DNA of 64,000 bases from Streptomyces sp. Y2F8-2 (GTDB lineage: Bacteria; Actinomycetota; Actinomycetes; Streptomycetales; Streptomycetaceae): the NCBI RefSeq assembly GCF_014905555.1, contig NZ_BNGS01000001.1, forward strand, positions 992,001 to 1,056,000, in the 5' to 3' direction. Under the pieces are notes generated by a model. It made no database searches and was not told where the DNA came from. It saw nothing but the letters and a program-made list of their open reading frames with translations. A program made the position numbers and the translations under genes. Positions 26,103-34,717 of the stretch are shown in pieces. The stretch's first letter is position 1. Each line of letters opens with the position of its first letter.

Positions 26103-27125
26103 CTACTTGCTGGCCGCGGCGAGCTTCAGTGCGTAGTCGGCCCACCACTGCCCGGCCTTCGGGCCGCCCTTGCAGGTGCCGTCCGACTCTCCCGGGCGTT
26201 TCACCCACAGATAGGCGTCCACCAGCGGATCCGCCGTCTTCGTCGTCGGGGGTTCGCCCAGGGCCCGGTCCGGCGGGTTGCACCAGCGCTGCTGCGGGTC
26301 GCCGTCCGTGTAGGGGCCGTTGCCGTTGCGGCTGGTGTCGACCACGAAGTGCTTGCCGCCGACCTTCGCCGACAGCTGCTTGCCGTAGGCGATCGAGTCC
26401 TCGGTCGAGTAGAAGTTGGAGACGTTCACCGCGAAGCCGTCCGCCTGGCCGACGCCCGCCTGCCTCAGCGGCTGGAAGATCTCGTCGGGGTGCTGCCAGC
26501 CCGCGTTGCCGGCGTCCAGGTAGACCTTCGTGTTCCTCAGCGCCTTCAGCTCGGTGATCGCGCCCTTGAGCAGGTCGTAGCGCTCCTCGTGGAACTGGTC
26601 CGGTGTGCACCCGTCCACCATGTGCAGGACGGCGTCCGGCTCGAGGACCACGGTGGTGTGCCGGTCCCCGATGCCCCGGGCCACGCCGTCGATCCACGCC
26701 CGGTAGGCGTTGCCGTCGGCCGCGCCGCCCTGCGAGAACTGGCCGCAGTCGCGGTGCGGGATGTTGTAGAGGACCAGGATCGCCGTACGGTCCGCCTTCT
26801 CGGCGGCCTCGGTGAAGCCCCGCGCCTCCGCCTCCGGGTTCTCCGGGCCGATCCACTCCCCCGTCGGCTGCTCGGCGATCTTCCTGATCTGGTCCGCCTC
26901 GGCCGACCTCCCGGCCTTCTCGTACGCGGTGACCTGCCGTGCCGCGTTCCCGTCCGGGTTGACCCAGAACGGGTCCGACGCCTTCGGCTGCTGGGTGATC
27001 CTGCCCCCCGAGCCGCCCCTCTCGTCCTCGCCCCCGCCCCCTGAGGAACACCCGGCCAGCAGTAACGCGGCTCCCACCGCGGCCACCGCGGCGACGCGTG
27101 CCCCCGCACCCCTCGTCCCGTACAT
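26103..27125 (-). CDS. cslZ: CslZ: GH6 endoglucanase/cellobiohydrolase-family lipoprotein
   Basis: 340 residues. Lipobox LLAGC with Cys26 makes it a lipoprotein. The GH6 fold is shown by AILVLYNIPHRDCGQFSQGG, TTVVLEPDAVLHM (Asp of the active site), NVSNFYSTEDSIAYG, HFVVDTSRNGNGPY and DAYLWVKRPGESDG. Start ATG 27125 has GGGGGAG upstream; longer frames would push the lipobox too far in. It cuts beta-1,4-glucan and lies convergent to cslA-glxA, fitting a role in trimming or releasing the glycan they make. Confidence 0.9.
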   Translation of the reverse strand: MYGTRGAGARVAAVAAVGAALLLAGCSSGGGGEDERGGSGGRITQQPKASDPFWVNPDGNAARQVTAYEKAGRSAEADQIRKIAEQPTGEWIGPENPEAEARGFTEAAEKADRTAILVLYNIPHRDCGQFSQGGAADGNAYRAWIDGVARGIGDRHTTVVLEPDAVLHMVDGCTPDQFHEERYDLLKGAITELKALRNTKVYLDAGNAGWQHPDEIFQPLRQAGVGQADGFAVNVSNFYSTEDSIAYGKQLSAKVGGKHFVVDTSRNGNGPYTDGDPQQRWCNPPDRALGEPPTTKTADPLVDAYLWVKRPGESDGTCKGGPKAGQWWADYALKLAAASK

Positions 27126-27180
27126 CCAACTCCCCCTTGGCTGTACCGCGTTCCGCACCAATCGTGACATACCCGCCGTG

Positions 27181-27846
27181 TCACGGTGAGCCACTCGTGA
27201 GGTATGCCGACACGACCACGTTGGCCGAGTAGGTGTCGCTCGCCTTGTCGTAGGTGCCGCCGCAGGTGATCAGCCGCAGCTCGGCCCGGCCCGGTTCGCG
27301 CGGCCCGTACGCCTGCCGGGCGTCGAAGTGGTCACGGGAGAGAACCTCGACGCTCTCCACGGTGAACCCGGCGACTTTGCCGTCGTCACGGACCACCCGC
27401 ACCACGGCACCCGGCCGGAGGGTGCCGATCCGGTAGAAGACGGCGGGCTTGCTCCGGGTGTCGACGTGCCCGACGAACAGCGCGGTCCCGGCGGCCCCCG
27501 GGGTCACCCCGCCCTGGTACCACGCGACCACCCCGGGCTCGTCGAACGGCGGCGGTTCGACGCCACCCTGCGCGTCCAGGCCGCGCGCCACCACCGGTGC
27601 CTGCACGTCCAGCTCGGGGATGTCGACGCGCAACGGCAGGGCCTGCTTCAACGGCGTAGCGGCAGGCGGAAGGTGTGCCGTCGGGGGGCGCCCGACGGCG
27701 GCCATGTCGCCGGTCGTCGGCGCGGAGATCCCCGGGCGTACGTCGGTGACCTCACGGCCCCACATCCACAGCCCGAGCAGCAGGATCACCCAGGCGACGC
27801 CCATCAGCAGGCGCCCGGTACCGCAGGAACGTTCATGCCCGGACAT
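27181..27846 (-). CDS. Class F sortase
   Basis: 221 residues. N-terminal membrane helix (about 13-30), then the sortase barrel with catalytic His in FVGHVDTR and Cys in LITCGG, and WYQGGVTPGAAGTA typical of the class F group. It starts three bases after the stop of the upstream surface-protein gene, so the two form an operon. Anchors or crosslinks a secreted partner at the wall. Confidence 0.85.
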   Translation of the reverse strand: MSGHERSCGTGRLLMGVAWVILLLGLWMWGREVTDVRPGISAPTTGDMAAVGRPPTAHLPPAATPLKQALPLRVDIPELDVQAPVVARGLDAQGGVEPPPFDEPGVVAWYQGGVTPGAAGTALFVGHVDTRSKPAVFYRIGTLRPGAVVRVVRDDGKVAGFTVESVEVLSRDHFDARQAYGPREPGRAELRLITCGGTYDKASDTYSANVVVSAYLTSGSP

Positions 27847-27849
27847 GGC

Positions 27850-28572
27850 TCACTCCGTGCCACGGCCCCGGCGGGCACCGCGCGCGACGACCACGACGCC
27901 GGCGACACCCGCGAGGACCAGCCCGATCACCGCGTGCCGCAGACCGGGCACGGCGACCCGGGGGTCGTCGGAGGAGGCGCCCGCCGTACCGCCGCCGCCC
28001 GCGTGCACCGGCGCGACCGGCGATGAGGGGAAGGACGGGGAGGAGGGGGACGAGGGGGAGGACGGCGATGAGGGGCGGGAGAGCGGGGAGGGGGCGGACG
28101 GCGAGGTCGTGGGGGCGGGGGAGGTCGTACCGATGGCGGTGTACGGCGTGGGGGTGTAAAGCGGGGTGGCGGGCGCGGACGCCGCGAGGCCGTCCGGCGC
28201 GACCGCGGCGGAGGGCGTCGCGTTGTCCGGCGCGGACGCCGTCGGGCCGGCCACGGTGAGCGCGTCCCTGATCTCCCGGCCGTCGCAGTCGACCGTCACC
28301 TGGTACCGGCCCGGCGACACGGCCGAGCGGACCCGGGTGTCGCCGGACAGCGTGCCGTCGCCCCCGACCAGCCGTGCCTGAGCCACGAACGCGTCCGACT
28401 CCGCGGTGCCGGTCGTGCCGGGGCAGCCCCGTACCGCCAGTCGGACATCGCTGCCGGGCGCGGGGAACGCGGGGGTCAGGACGACGGCCCGCGCGTCCGC
28501 CGCGTACGCCGCGGGCATGAGGGCGCCCGCGACGACGGCACCCGCACAGAGGGTGAGCCGTAGTGAACCCAT
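27850..28572 (-). CDS. Secreted Ser/Pro-rich surface protein, probable sortase-F partner
   Basis: 240 residues. Signal peptide (about 1-24, ending AYA), an Ig-like domain with two cysteines (about 28-105), a low-complexity Ser/Pro/Thr stretch (about 110-190, with six or more SSP repeats) and a C-terminal membrane helix (about 207-228) ending in basic residues. No clean LPxTG is seen before the helix. Co-transcribed with the class F sortase, so it may be its substrate or a membrane-held scaffold. Confidence 0.7.
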   Translation of the reverse strand: MGSLRLTLCAGAVVAGALMPAAYAADARAVVLTPAFPAPGSDVRLAVRGCPGTTGTAESDAFVAQARLVGGDGTLSGDTRVRSAVSPGRYQVTVDCDGREIRDALTVAGPTASAPDNATPSAAVAPDGLAASAPATPLYTPTPYTAIGTTSPAPTTSPSAPSPLSRPSSPSSPSSPSSPSFPSSPVAPVHAGGGGTAGASSDDPRVAVPGLRHAVIGLVLAGVAGVVVVARGARRGRGTE

Positions 28573-28799
28573 CGTGTACCTCCCGATACCAGGAGACTCC
28601 CCCGACGGGCACTCCGGCGCATCCGGACGGGACCCTCGGCTACTCCGTTCGAGGAGCCGGTCCGCGCCGTACGACCCCGCACCCGACCCATCGGGTCATT
28701 GCGTGAATGTTCATGCCAACCATCTCATCTCACCGGTCCGGACCTGTAACCTGGCGCGACGGAGAGTGATGACGGGCGAAGACTGCGCGAGGGGGGCGT

Positions 28800-30536
28800 A
28801 TGGGTCTCGGGGTACTGCCGCGCGGCAGGAGACAGCCGCAGACCACCGAGGACGAGCTGCGGCGACTGTCGGTCTTCGACCTCATCGGTCTTGCGGCCGG
28901 TGGCATGATCGGCTCCGGCTGGCTGCTCGGCGCGGTCGACAAGCGCACCATGGGCCTGGCCGCCGTCTGGGCCTGGGCGATCGGCGGCATCGTGATGCTG
29001 GTGCTCGGCGCCGTGATGGTCGAGCTCGGAACCGCCGCCCCCAAGACCGGCGGGCTGATCTTCCTGCCGTTACAGAGCAGCGGTGCGCTGGTGGCCACGG
29101 TCGTGGCGGCCGGACTGTGGATCTTCTACGCGCTCAACGCGGCGAGTGAGGCCGTCGCGATGACCGAGGCGCTCGCCTCCCAGGCCCCCGCGCTCACGAG
29201 CGGCTCCAGGCCGGGGCTCGCCGGTTGGGGCCTGGCCTGCGCGACGGTCTTCCTGGTGCTGATCACCGCCGCGAACCTGCTCGCCCCGCGGATCTTCGTC
29301 AAGGTCAACCTCGCGCTGACGCTGTGGAAGGTGCTGATTCCCCTCCTGGTCGTCGCGCTGATGCTCAGCTCCGGATTCCATGCCGAAAACCTGTCGAGTC
29401 ATCAGCCCCAGCAGGACAGTGAACTCGGCACCGCGCTGCCCATGGTGGTCAGCGGCAGCGTGCTCTTCGCCTACCTCGGCTTCCAGGGACCACTGGACTT
29501 CGCCGGAAACATCAAACGGGGCGGAGTCGGTGAGGCGGCACGGCTGCGCCGGGCGGTCTACGGGACCATCGCCGGGTCGATCGTCCTGTACCTCGCCGTC
29601 CAGATCGCCTTCATAGGCCACCTGCACCAGCTTCCGTCCAGGCTCGACGCCCCGGACGCCGTGCGGGCCACCGCGAACCTGCTCGCCTGGGCAGGACCTC
29701 TGTTCGTGATCAACGCCGTTCTCTCCCCGCTCGGCTCGGGTCTGGTCTTCGCGCACGCGCTCACCCGCGAGGTCGCCGCACTCAGCAGGGCCCATCTGAC
29801 GCACCGCGGGCTGCAGACCGCCCAGAGCACGTTCATCACGGTGCGCGGCCGACGGTACGAGGCCTACTGGAAAGTACTGCTGGTGGACTTCGCCATCGGC
29901 TGGTTCGTACTCATGGCGTTCCACGGACGCTGGACCACGCTCACCGCGGTGATAAGCATCCTGGCGCTGGTCGTCTACGCCATCCCCGCCGTCGCGCTGG
30001 TGGCGCTGCGCCCTCACCTTCCGGCCTGCTCCCGGAGCCGGAACCTGCTCCGCGGAGTCCTGGCACGCACCGCTTTCCTCGCTGTCGCGCTGGTCCTGTA
30101 CCGGGCGGGCATGCAGCACCTGTCGTACAGCATGGTGGCTCTCCTGGGCGGCAGCGTCCTGCTGTTGCTGCTTCCGCTGCTGGCCCGCTGGAATCTGCCG
30201 GTCATCGGGCGGGTGCTGCGCTCGTACGACGCCAAGGAGCATGTGACGCTGTTCCGGCGGTGGCGCAAGGACCCGACGGTCGCGGCGGTGGGGCTGCTGC
30301 TCGGCTACCTGGCCATGGTGACGCTGCTGACCTTCCTGGATCACGAAGGGTTCTTCGACGGCGGGAAGACCTGGATGGGGCTTGTCGCCGTGGGGCTGGT
30401 GGCCGCGGTGACCTTCGAAGGACTGGTGCGTCTGTCACGGCGTCACATGGAGGAGCATCCGCCCGCTCTGCCCGTCCCCGCGACGAGCGCATCCGTCTCG
30501 GAGCCGCCCGGGTCACAGCCCCGGTCACCGCAGTGA
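28800..30536 (+). CDS. APC-family amino acid permease
   Basis: 578 residues, start at 28800 after a purine-rich stretch. About twelve membrane helices; the first holds the GLAAGGMIGSGWLLG unwound-helix signature of APC transporters. A hydrophilic C-terminal tail of ~40 residues is Pro/Ser-rich. Leu91 is encoded by TTA (29070-29072), which suggests bldA-dependent translation. Its 3' end overlaps the convergent helical-repeat gene by 12 bases, so the two transcripts must run into each other. Substrate unknown. Confidence 0.85.
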   Translation: MGLGVLPRGRRQPQTTEDELRRLSVFDLIGLAAGGMIGSGWLLGAVDKRTMGLAAVWAWAIGGIVMLVLGAVMVELGTAAPKTGGLIFLPLQSSGALVATVVAAGLWIFYALNAASEAVAMTEALASQAPALTSGSRPGLAGWGLACATVFLVLITAANLLAPRIFVKVNLALTLWKVLIPLLVVALMLSSGFHAENLSSHQPQQDSELGTALPMVVSGSVLFAYLGFQGPLDFAGNIKRGGVGEAARLRRAVYGTIAGSIVLYLAVQIAFIGHLHQLPSRLDAPDAVRATANLLAWAGPLFVINAVLSPLGSGLVFAHALTREVAALSRAHLTHRGLQTAQSTFITVRGRRYEAYWKVLLVDFAIGWFVLMAFHGRWTTLTAVISILALVVYAIPAVALVALRPHLPACSRSRNLLRGVLARTAFLAVALVLYRAGMQHLSYSMVALLGGSVLLLLLPLLARWNLPVIGRVLRSYDAKEHVTLFRRWRKDPTVAAVGLLLGYLAMVTLLTFLDHEGFFDGGKTWMGLVAVGLVAAVTFEGLVRLSRRHMEEHPPALPVPATSASVSEPPGSQPRSPQ

Positions 30537-32237
30537 GCGGCTGATCTCCTCGGCCTCCGCGCCACAGCCCCTGCGGCGCAGTTCGCTGATCGCCCTGTTG
30601 CGGCGGTTGGCGTCGGACCAGCGGCCCACCGTCGCCGCGAGCAGGGAGCGCCACAGCGTCTCGTCCGCCACGCTTCTGTGCAGCCGCTCGACGACCACGG
30701 CCACGTCCTCGGGTGCGACCCGCTGCTCGTTCTCCAGGTAACGTTCCAGCAGATCCGTGCTGTCGCCGGTCAGCCCCGCATGCCACAGACAGCCGGCGAT
30801 GTCGGCGACCGCCGTTGCCCATACCCTGTGCTTCACATCGGGACGGGAGGGATCGGCCAGTTCCCTGCGGGCCACGAAGGCGGCGTCCGCGTCGCCCATG
30901 TCGTGCAGCGCCTTGATGTAGTCGACGAACAGGTCGACGGCGTTGTCCTGGGCTTCGAGAGTGCGGGCCGTGACCCGCTCGGCGATCTTCTGCGCCACAC
31001 GCGGACGGTCCCGTCGCGGTCGCCGTTCGACCCGGTGCAGCAGGACGGCGAGGTCGGTCCCGGACCGGCCGTCGATGTGCTCCGCCGCGACGAGCCGCAG
31101 CAGGCGGTTGCACTCCGGGGCGGCCCTGCGGTTGCGCAGGACATGGGCCAGGTCGTCGATGTCCTCGAGCGATCGCGGTCCCTCCGACCGCGCGGTGCCC
31201 ATGGTCACGACGTCCGCGAGCAGTTCCCTGGTGGTCCTCGCGAGGATGGGGGAGCCCTGCCAGGCCTTCACGATGGCGGCCAGCCGCCACACGTCACGGT
31301 GCGATGCGGCATGCCTGCGCACCGCGGCGCACTGCTCGGCGGACCGCTCGGAGGGTCGCTCGGACAACTGGCCGCAGAGTTCGACGAGCACATCCGGCTC
31401 CCACCGGCAGCCGACGTGCTCGGCGAGGGTGGCGGCGCCCGCCGGACTGCCGGCGAGCAGCCGGGCGACGAGCTGAACGGTCTCGGACGCGCGTCGCGGA
31501 GAGCGCAGCTCCCGGTCGAGCCACTCCTCCAGGATCCGCTCCGAGGGGCTGAGCTCGTACAAGGCGCCGACGAGGTCGTCGAGCTCCTTCGCCGGGCCGG
31601 TGTCCGGTGTCTGCTGCGCGCCGTTCTCGTTGATGGCGGCGAGGGTCAGGTGGAGCAGATCCGCGGCCTCCGGGAGACAGTCCTGGTCCCGCAAGGCGAT
31701 GTAGAGCAGGGCTTTGTCGAGGTTTCTCCGGCCTGAACTGCTGTGCGCGAAGGCCCTCAGTGTCCTGTCCACCAGCTCGCGGTGTGCGCGGCATTCCCTG
31801 ACGAACACCGCGACGTCCAGGACGGTCCGCTGGCGGGCGATGTCGCGGATGATGTCCTCTGTCTTCGGTGTGTCCCCGGAGCCCTCGGCCCGTTCCGCCT
31901 CCCACTGCCCGATGGTCAGCTTCGCGGTCTCCTCGACGCTCCGGCACAGGGCCGCGGTCGCCAGCACGTTGACGGCGTCGCGGTACTTGAAGCCGTTCGC
32001 CCCCGCGGACTTGATCAGGTCGGCGATCTCACGTCGGGTCGCGAAGGCGTGCAGTGCCCGGATGGCGTTCGCGGGCTGAGGCTTGTCGCCGTTGATGGTT
32101 TCGGGCGGATCGCCCTCCCGGATGGCCTGCATCGTGCTGATGAACTCTTCGACGTCGCAATCCGTCACCCATTCCCAGGGATCCGGTTCCTCGTCGAATC
32201 CGTCCGCGCCATGCTCGGCCGACTGACCGTCGTTCAT
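30525..32237 (-). CDS. Helical-repeat protein of the EACC1-caspase operon
   Basis: 570 residues, start overlapping the caspase stop by four bases. No enzymatic motif. The body (about 100-560) is all-helical with irregular repeats of 35-45 residues (for example ALLYIALRDQDCLPEAADLLHLTLAAI and AAFVARRELADPSRPDVKHRVWATAVADIAGCLWHAG), resembling TPR/HEAT-like solenoids. The first ~90 residues are distinct (EPDPWEWVTDCDVEEFISTM...) and could be a partner-binding domain. Likely the scaffold, sensor or target recognised by the caspase; inference from operon. Confidence 0.7.
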   Translation of the reverse strand: MNDGQSAEHGADGFDEEPDPWEWVTDCDVEEFISTMQAIREGDPPETINGDKPQPANAIRALHAFATRREIADLIKSAGANGFKYRDAVNVLATAALCRSVEETAKLTIGQWEAERAEGSGDTPKTEDIIRDIARQRTVLDVAVFVRECRAHRELVDRTLRAFAHSSSGRRNLDKALLYIALRDQDCLPEAADLLHLTLAAINENGAQQTPDTGPAKELDDLVGALYELSPSERILEEWLDRELRSPRRASETVQLVARLLAGSPAGAATLAEHVGCRWEPDVLVELCGQLSERPSERSAEQCAAVRRHAASHRDVWRLAAIVKAWQGSPILARTTRELLADVVTMGTARSEGPRSLEDIDDLAHVLRNRRAAPECNRLLRLVAAEHIDGRSGTDLAVLLHRVERRPRRDRPRVAQKIAERVTARTLEAQDNAVDLFVDYIKALHDMGDADAAFVARRELADPSRPDVKHRVWATAVADIAGCLWHAGLTGDSTDLLERYLENEQRVAPEDVAVVVERLHRSVADETLWRSLLAATVGRWSDANRRNRAISELRRRGCGAEAEEISRSLR

Positions 32238-33274
32238 TGACGCAGTGCCCGCTCCACCTTGTTCCAGTACCGGGCGAACTCAGTGGGGGCGAACCTGTCG
32301 CGGGCCTGCTTGTCGATGTGGTGCGCGATGCGCCGGCCCGCCGTGTCCGATTCCTTGTACAGCAAGGCGACCACGTCTCCGGCCGTGCGCGGATCCTCCA
32401 GCAGCTCGCCGACGCCGGAGTTGCTGTCCCGCAGCAGCGTCTTGACCCACATCTCGGGCCCGACCGGGGTCTGTGGACGCGGCTCGCGCAGCGCCGGGTC
32501 CATCCGGTTGGTGAAGAGGGCGCGGCCCTCCCGGGCGTCGTTGAGCAGCATCCTCGGCTCGTCGTGTTGGGAACGGCACTGGGCCATGTCCTTCTTGACG
32601 GCCTCACACAGCAGGCCGAGAGTCAGCTCCTTGCTGAAGTCCGTGGTGCCCGTCTGAATGACGTTCAGCAGGTGCCCGCTGAACGGTGTGCACTGCGCCA
32701 GTTCCTCGGGCAGCTCGGGACAGCCCTGCGCATCCGCATGGGGATTCGTCTTCACGGCGGTCAGTACACAGGTGCCCGCCTTCAGTGTGCTGAGTATCCC
32801 GGGAAGGGCCGCGGCGTCGTCGCCCGAGCCGGTGTCTCCCAGGTGGGACAGCAGATTGGAGTAGCAGCAGTCGGCGATCAGGACCTTCAGACTCGCCCTG
32901 CAATTGCGTATCACGCGATAGACGTACCAACTCGACAGCCACGTCCACGGCTTGTGCTTGTACGAGGAGGCGACCGAGAAATGCACCTGGTCGCCGGGGA
33001 CGTCGCCCCAGTGGGCACCGTGGCCGACATAGATGACCAGGAAGGTGTCACCCGGCCCTGTCCGGTTCGCCTCCTCCTCCAGCGCCGCCATGACGCCGTC
33101 TGCCGTCCTGACCTCGTCGTCATGCAGCACCCGGCAGTTGTCCTCGCCCCACATCGGGTCCGCGGCCAGGACCTTGCCGTACATGCGCGCGCTCTCACGG
33201 ATCCAGCTGTAGCCGGGGATCTTGGAATCCTCGGCGTAGTCCCAAGGGCCGATCACCACCGCGCGGGACGCCAT
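32234..33274 (-). CDS. Caspase-like (C14 family) peptidase
   Basis: 346 residues. The caspase fold begins at RAVVIGPWDY; the catalytic dyad is His85 in VIYVGHGAHWGD and Cys137 in VLIADCCYSN. An unlinked C-terminal domain (about 265-346: PEMWVKTLLRDSN...VVALLYKESDTAGRRIAHHIDKQ...) is helical and may be an effector-associated, death-like adaptor. No signal peptide, so cytoplasmic. One base separates its start from the EACC1 stop. Caspase-EACC1 pairs are described computationally as actinobacterial biological-conflict components; the activating signal and substrate here are unknown. Confidence 0.85.
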   Translation of the reverse strand: MASRAVVIGPWDYAEDSKIPGYSWIRESARMYGKVLAADPMWGEDNCRVLHDDEVRTADGVMAALEEEANRTGPGDTFLVIYVGHGAHWGDVPGDQVHFSVASSYKHKPWTWLSSWYVYRVIRNCRASLKVLIADCCYSNLLSHLGDTGSGDDAAALPGILSTLKAGTCVLTAVKTNPHADAQGCPELPEELAQCTPFSGHLLNVIQTGTTDFSKELTLGLLCEAVKKDMAQCRSQHDEPRMLLNDAREGRALFTNRMDPALREPRPQTPVGPEMWVKTLLRDSNSGVGELLEDPRTAGDVVALLYKESDTAGRRIAHHIDKQARDRFAPTEFARYWNKVERALRQ

Positions 33275-33275
33275 C

Positions 33276-33638
33276 TCAGTCGTCCGATCCGTTTGCGGGT
33301 GATCCGCCTGCGTCCGGGGCGTCGTCCGTGTCCGGTGCGTCCGTGTCCGGCACGGCTTCCGTCCTGATCTCCGTGTCCGGCGGATCGAGCCTCTCGTCGC
33401 GCCAGCGCTCGGCGAGGCGTTTCACGGCCCCCACCGCGTACTCCACGGACATCTCCGCGCTCTTGGCGAGCACGGCCGTCAGCAGGATCTCGGCGACGCC
33501 ACCGGTGAGGACCTCACCCTGGTCGACCTCTTCCAGGTGCCAGGGCAGATCGGTGGCACCTTCCAGTTCAGCGAGCATTCGACCGGGACCGTCGAGCCCC
33601 ATCGGCCCCTTGACGGTCACCAAGATCCTCGTCGCCAC
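33276..33638 (-). CDS. Effector-associated constant component EACC1-like protein
   Basis: 120 residues from GTG at 33638 (GGGGG seven bases upstream); a TTG at 33674 is the alternative but leaves almost no leader after the promoter. ATRILVTVKGPMGLDGPGRM, LPWHLEEVDQGEVLTGGVAEILLTAVLAKSAEMSVEYAVGAVKRLAERW matches the small EACC1 family that accompanies caspase or trypsin effectors and STAND-type systems. An acidic, repetitive tail (DTDAPDTDDAPDAGG) follows. First gene of the operon. Probably links sensing to peptidase activation. Confidence 0.75.
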   Translation of the reverse strand: MATRILVTVKGPMGLDGPGRMLAELEGATDLPWHLEEVDQGEVLTGGVAEILLTAVLAKSAEMSVEYAVGAVKRLAERWRDERLDPPDTEIRTEAVPDTDAPDTDDAPDAGGSPANGSDD

Positions 33639-33690
33639 GACCGCGCCCCCACTTCGAGGTCGACCCTGCTGCAAGTCTGCAAGTCGATGA

Positions 33691-33719
33691 AAGTATCCCC
33701 GCCGGCGTCAGGGCGTCAA
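33691..33719 (-). promoter_or_regulatory. Promoter of the EACC1-caspase operon
   Basis: On the minus strand: -35 TTGACG (complement of 33714-33719), 16-17 base spacer, -10 GATACT/ATACTT (33691-33697). A direct repeat ACTTGCAGACTTGCAG follows right after the start region (33670-33685) and could bind a regulator. Close to a vegetative sigma HrdB promoter. Confidence 0.65.
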
Positions 33720-33775
33720 CGCACTTACAGGACAACGTAGACGGCGCTTTTCCGCGTACCGGCCACGGCGGCGCC

Positions 33776-33813
33776 GGCCCGACGACGCCGGGCCGGCCCG
33801 GCGTCGTCGGGCC
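33776..33813. terminator. Strong hairpin downstream of the HAD gene side
   Basis: 17-base perfect stem (33776-33792 with 33797-33813), loop CCGG, followed by a third copy of GGCGTCGTCGGGCC. It lies after the HAD phosphatase gene (minus strand) and before the EACC1 promoter. Confidence 0.7.
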
Positions 33814-33856
33814 GGCGTCGTCGGGCCGGAGGCCGGAGTCGGGCCCGGGCCCGGCC

Positions 33857-34636
33857 TCAGACGCGGTCGACGAGGTCCGCGATCGAGTTCACGACATGGG
33901 ACGGGCGGAACGGGTAGCGGTCGATGTCCTCGGGCGTGGTCAGCCCGGTGAGCACCAGGAACGTCTGCATACCGGCCTCGATGCCGGCCAGCACGTCGGT
34001 GTCCATCCGGTCGCCGATCATCGCGCTGGTCTCGGAGTGCGCCCCGATCGTGTTCAGGCCCGTCCGCATCATCAGCGGGTTCGGCTTGCCCGCGAAGTAC
34101 GGCTTCTTGCCGCTCGCCTTGGTGATCAGTGCGGCGACCGCTCCGGTGGCGGGCAGCGGGCCCTCGGCGGACGGGCCGGTCTCGTCGGGGTTGGTGCAGA
34201 TGAACCGGGCGCCGCCCTTGATCAGCCGGACCGCCCTGGTCATCGCCTCGAAGGAGTAGGTGCGGGTCTCGCCGAGGACCACGTAGTCGGGCTCGTGGTC
34301 GGTCAGGATGTAGCCGATGTCGTGCAGCGCCGTGGTCAGGCCGGCCTCGCCGATGACGTACGCGGTCCCGCCGGGCCGCTGGTCGTCCAGGAACTTGGCG
34401 GTGGCCAGGGCCGAGGTCCAGATGTTGTCCACCGGCACGTCCAGACCCATGCGTCGCAGCCGGGCGTGCAGGTCGCGCGGGGTGTAGATCGAGTTGTTGG
34501 TGAGCACGAGGAAGGGCTTGCCGGACTCGCGCAGCTTCTTCAGGAAGGCGTCGGCACCGGGGATCGGAACACCTTCGTGGATGAGCACGCCGTCCATGTC
34601 GGTGAGCCATGACTCGATGGGCTTGCGCTCTGCCAT
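33857..34636 (-). CDS. HAD-IIA family hydrolase (NagD-like)
   Basis: 259 residues. Motif I LTDMDGVLIHEG (nucleophile Asp), motif II LTNNS, motif III Lys in GKPNPLMM and motif IV IGDRMDTDVLAG are all present, with the type IIA cap between II and III. ATG at 34636 has AGGAGA seven bases upstream. A phosphatase for a small sugar or nucleotide monophosphate, cytoplasmic. Confidence 0.9.
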   Translation of the reverse strand: MAERKPIESWLTDMDGVLIHEGVPIPGADAFLKKLRESGKPFLVLTNNSIYTPRDLHARLRRMGLDVPVDNIWTSALATAKFLDDQRPGGTAYVIGEAGLTTALHDIGYILTDHEPDYVVLGETRTYSFEAMTRAVRLIKGGARFICTNPDETGPSAEGPLPATGAVAALITKASGKKPYFAGKPNPLMMRTGLNTIGAHSETSAMIGDRMDTDVLAGIEAGMQTFLVLTGLTTPEDIDRYPFRPSHVVNSIADLVDRV

Positions 34637-34717
34637 GTTGCGATCTCCTGCCGTACGCAAGGGGAACCGGGGACTCCGGGGACGCCGGAAGACGGTGCGC
34701 CCGGGGCCCCAGCGTAA

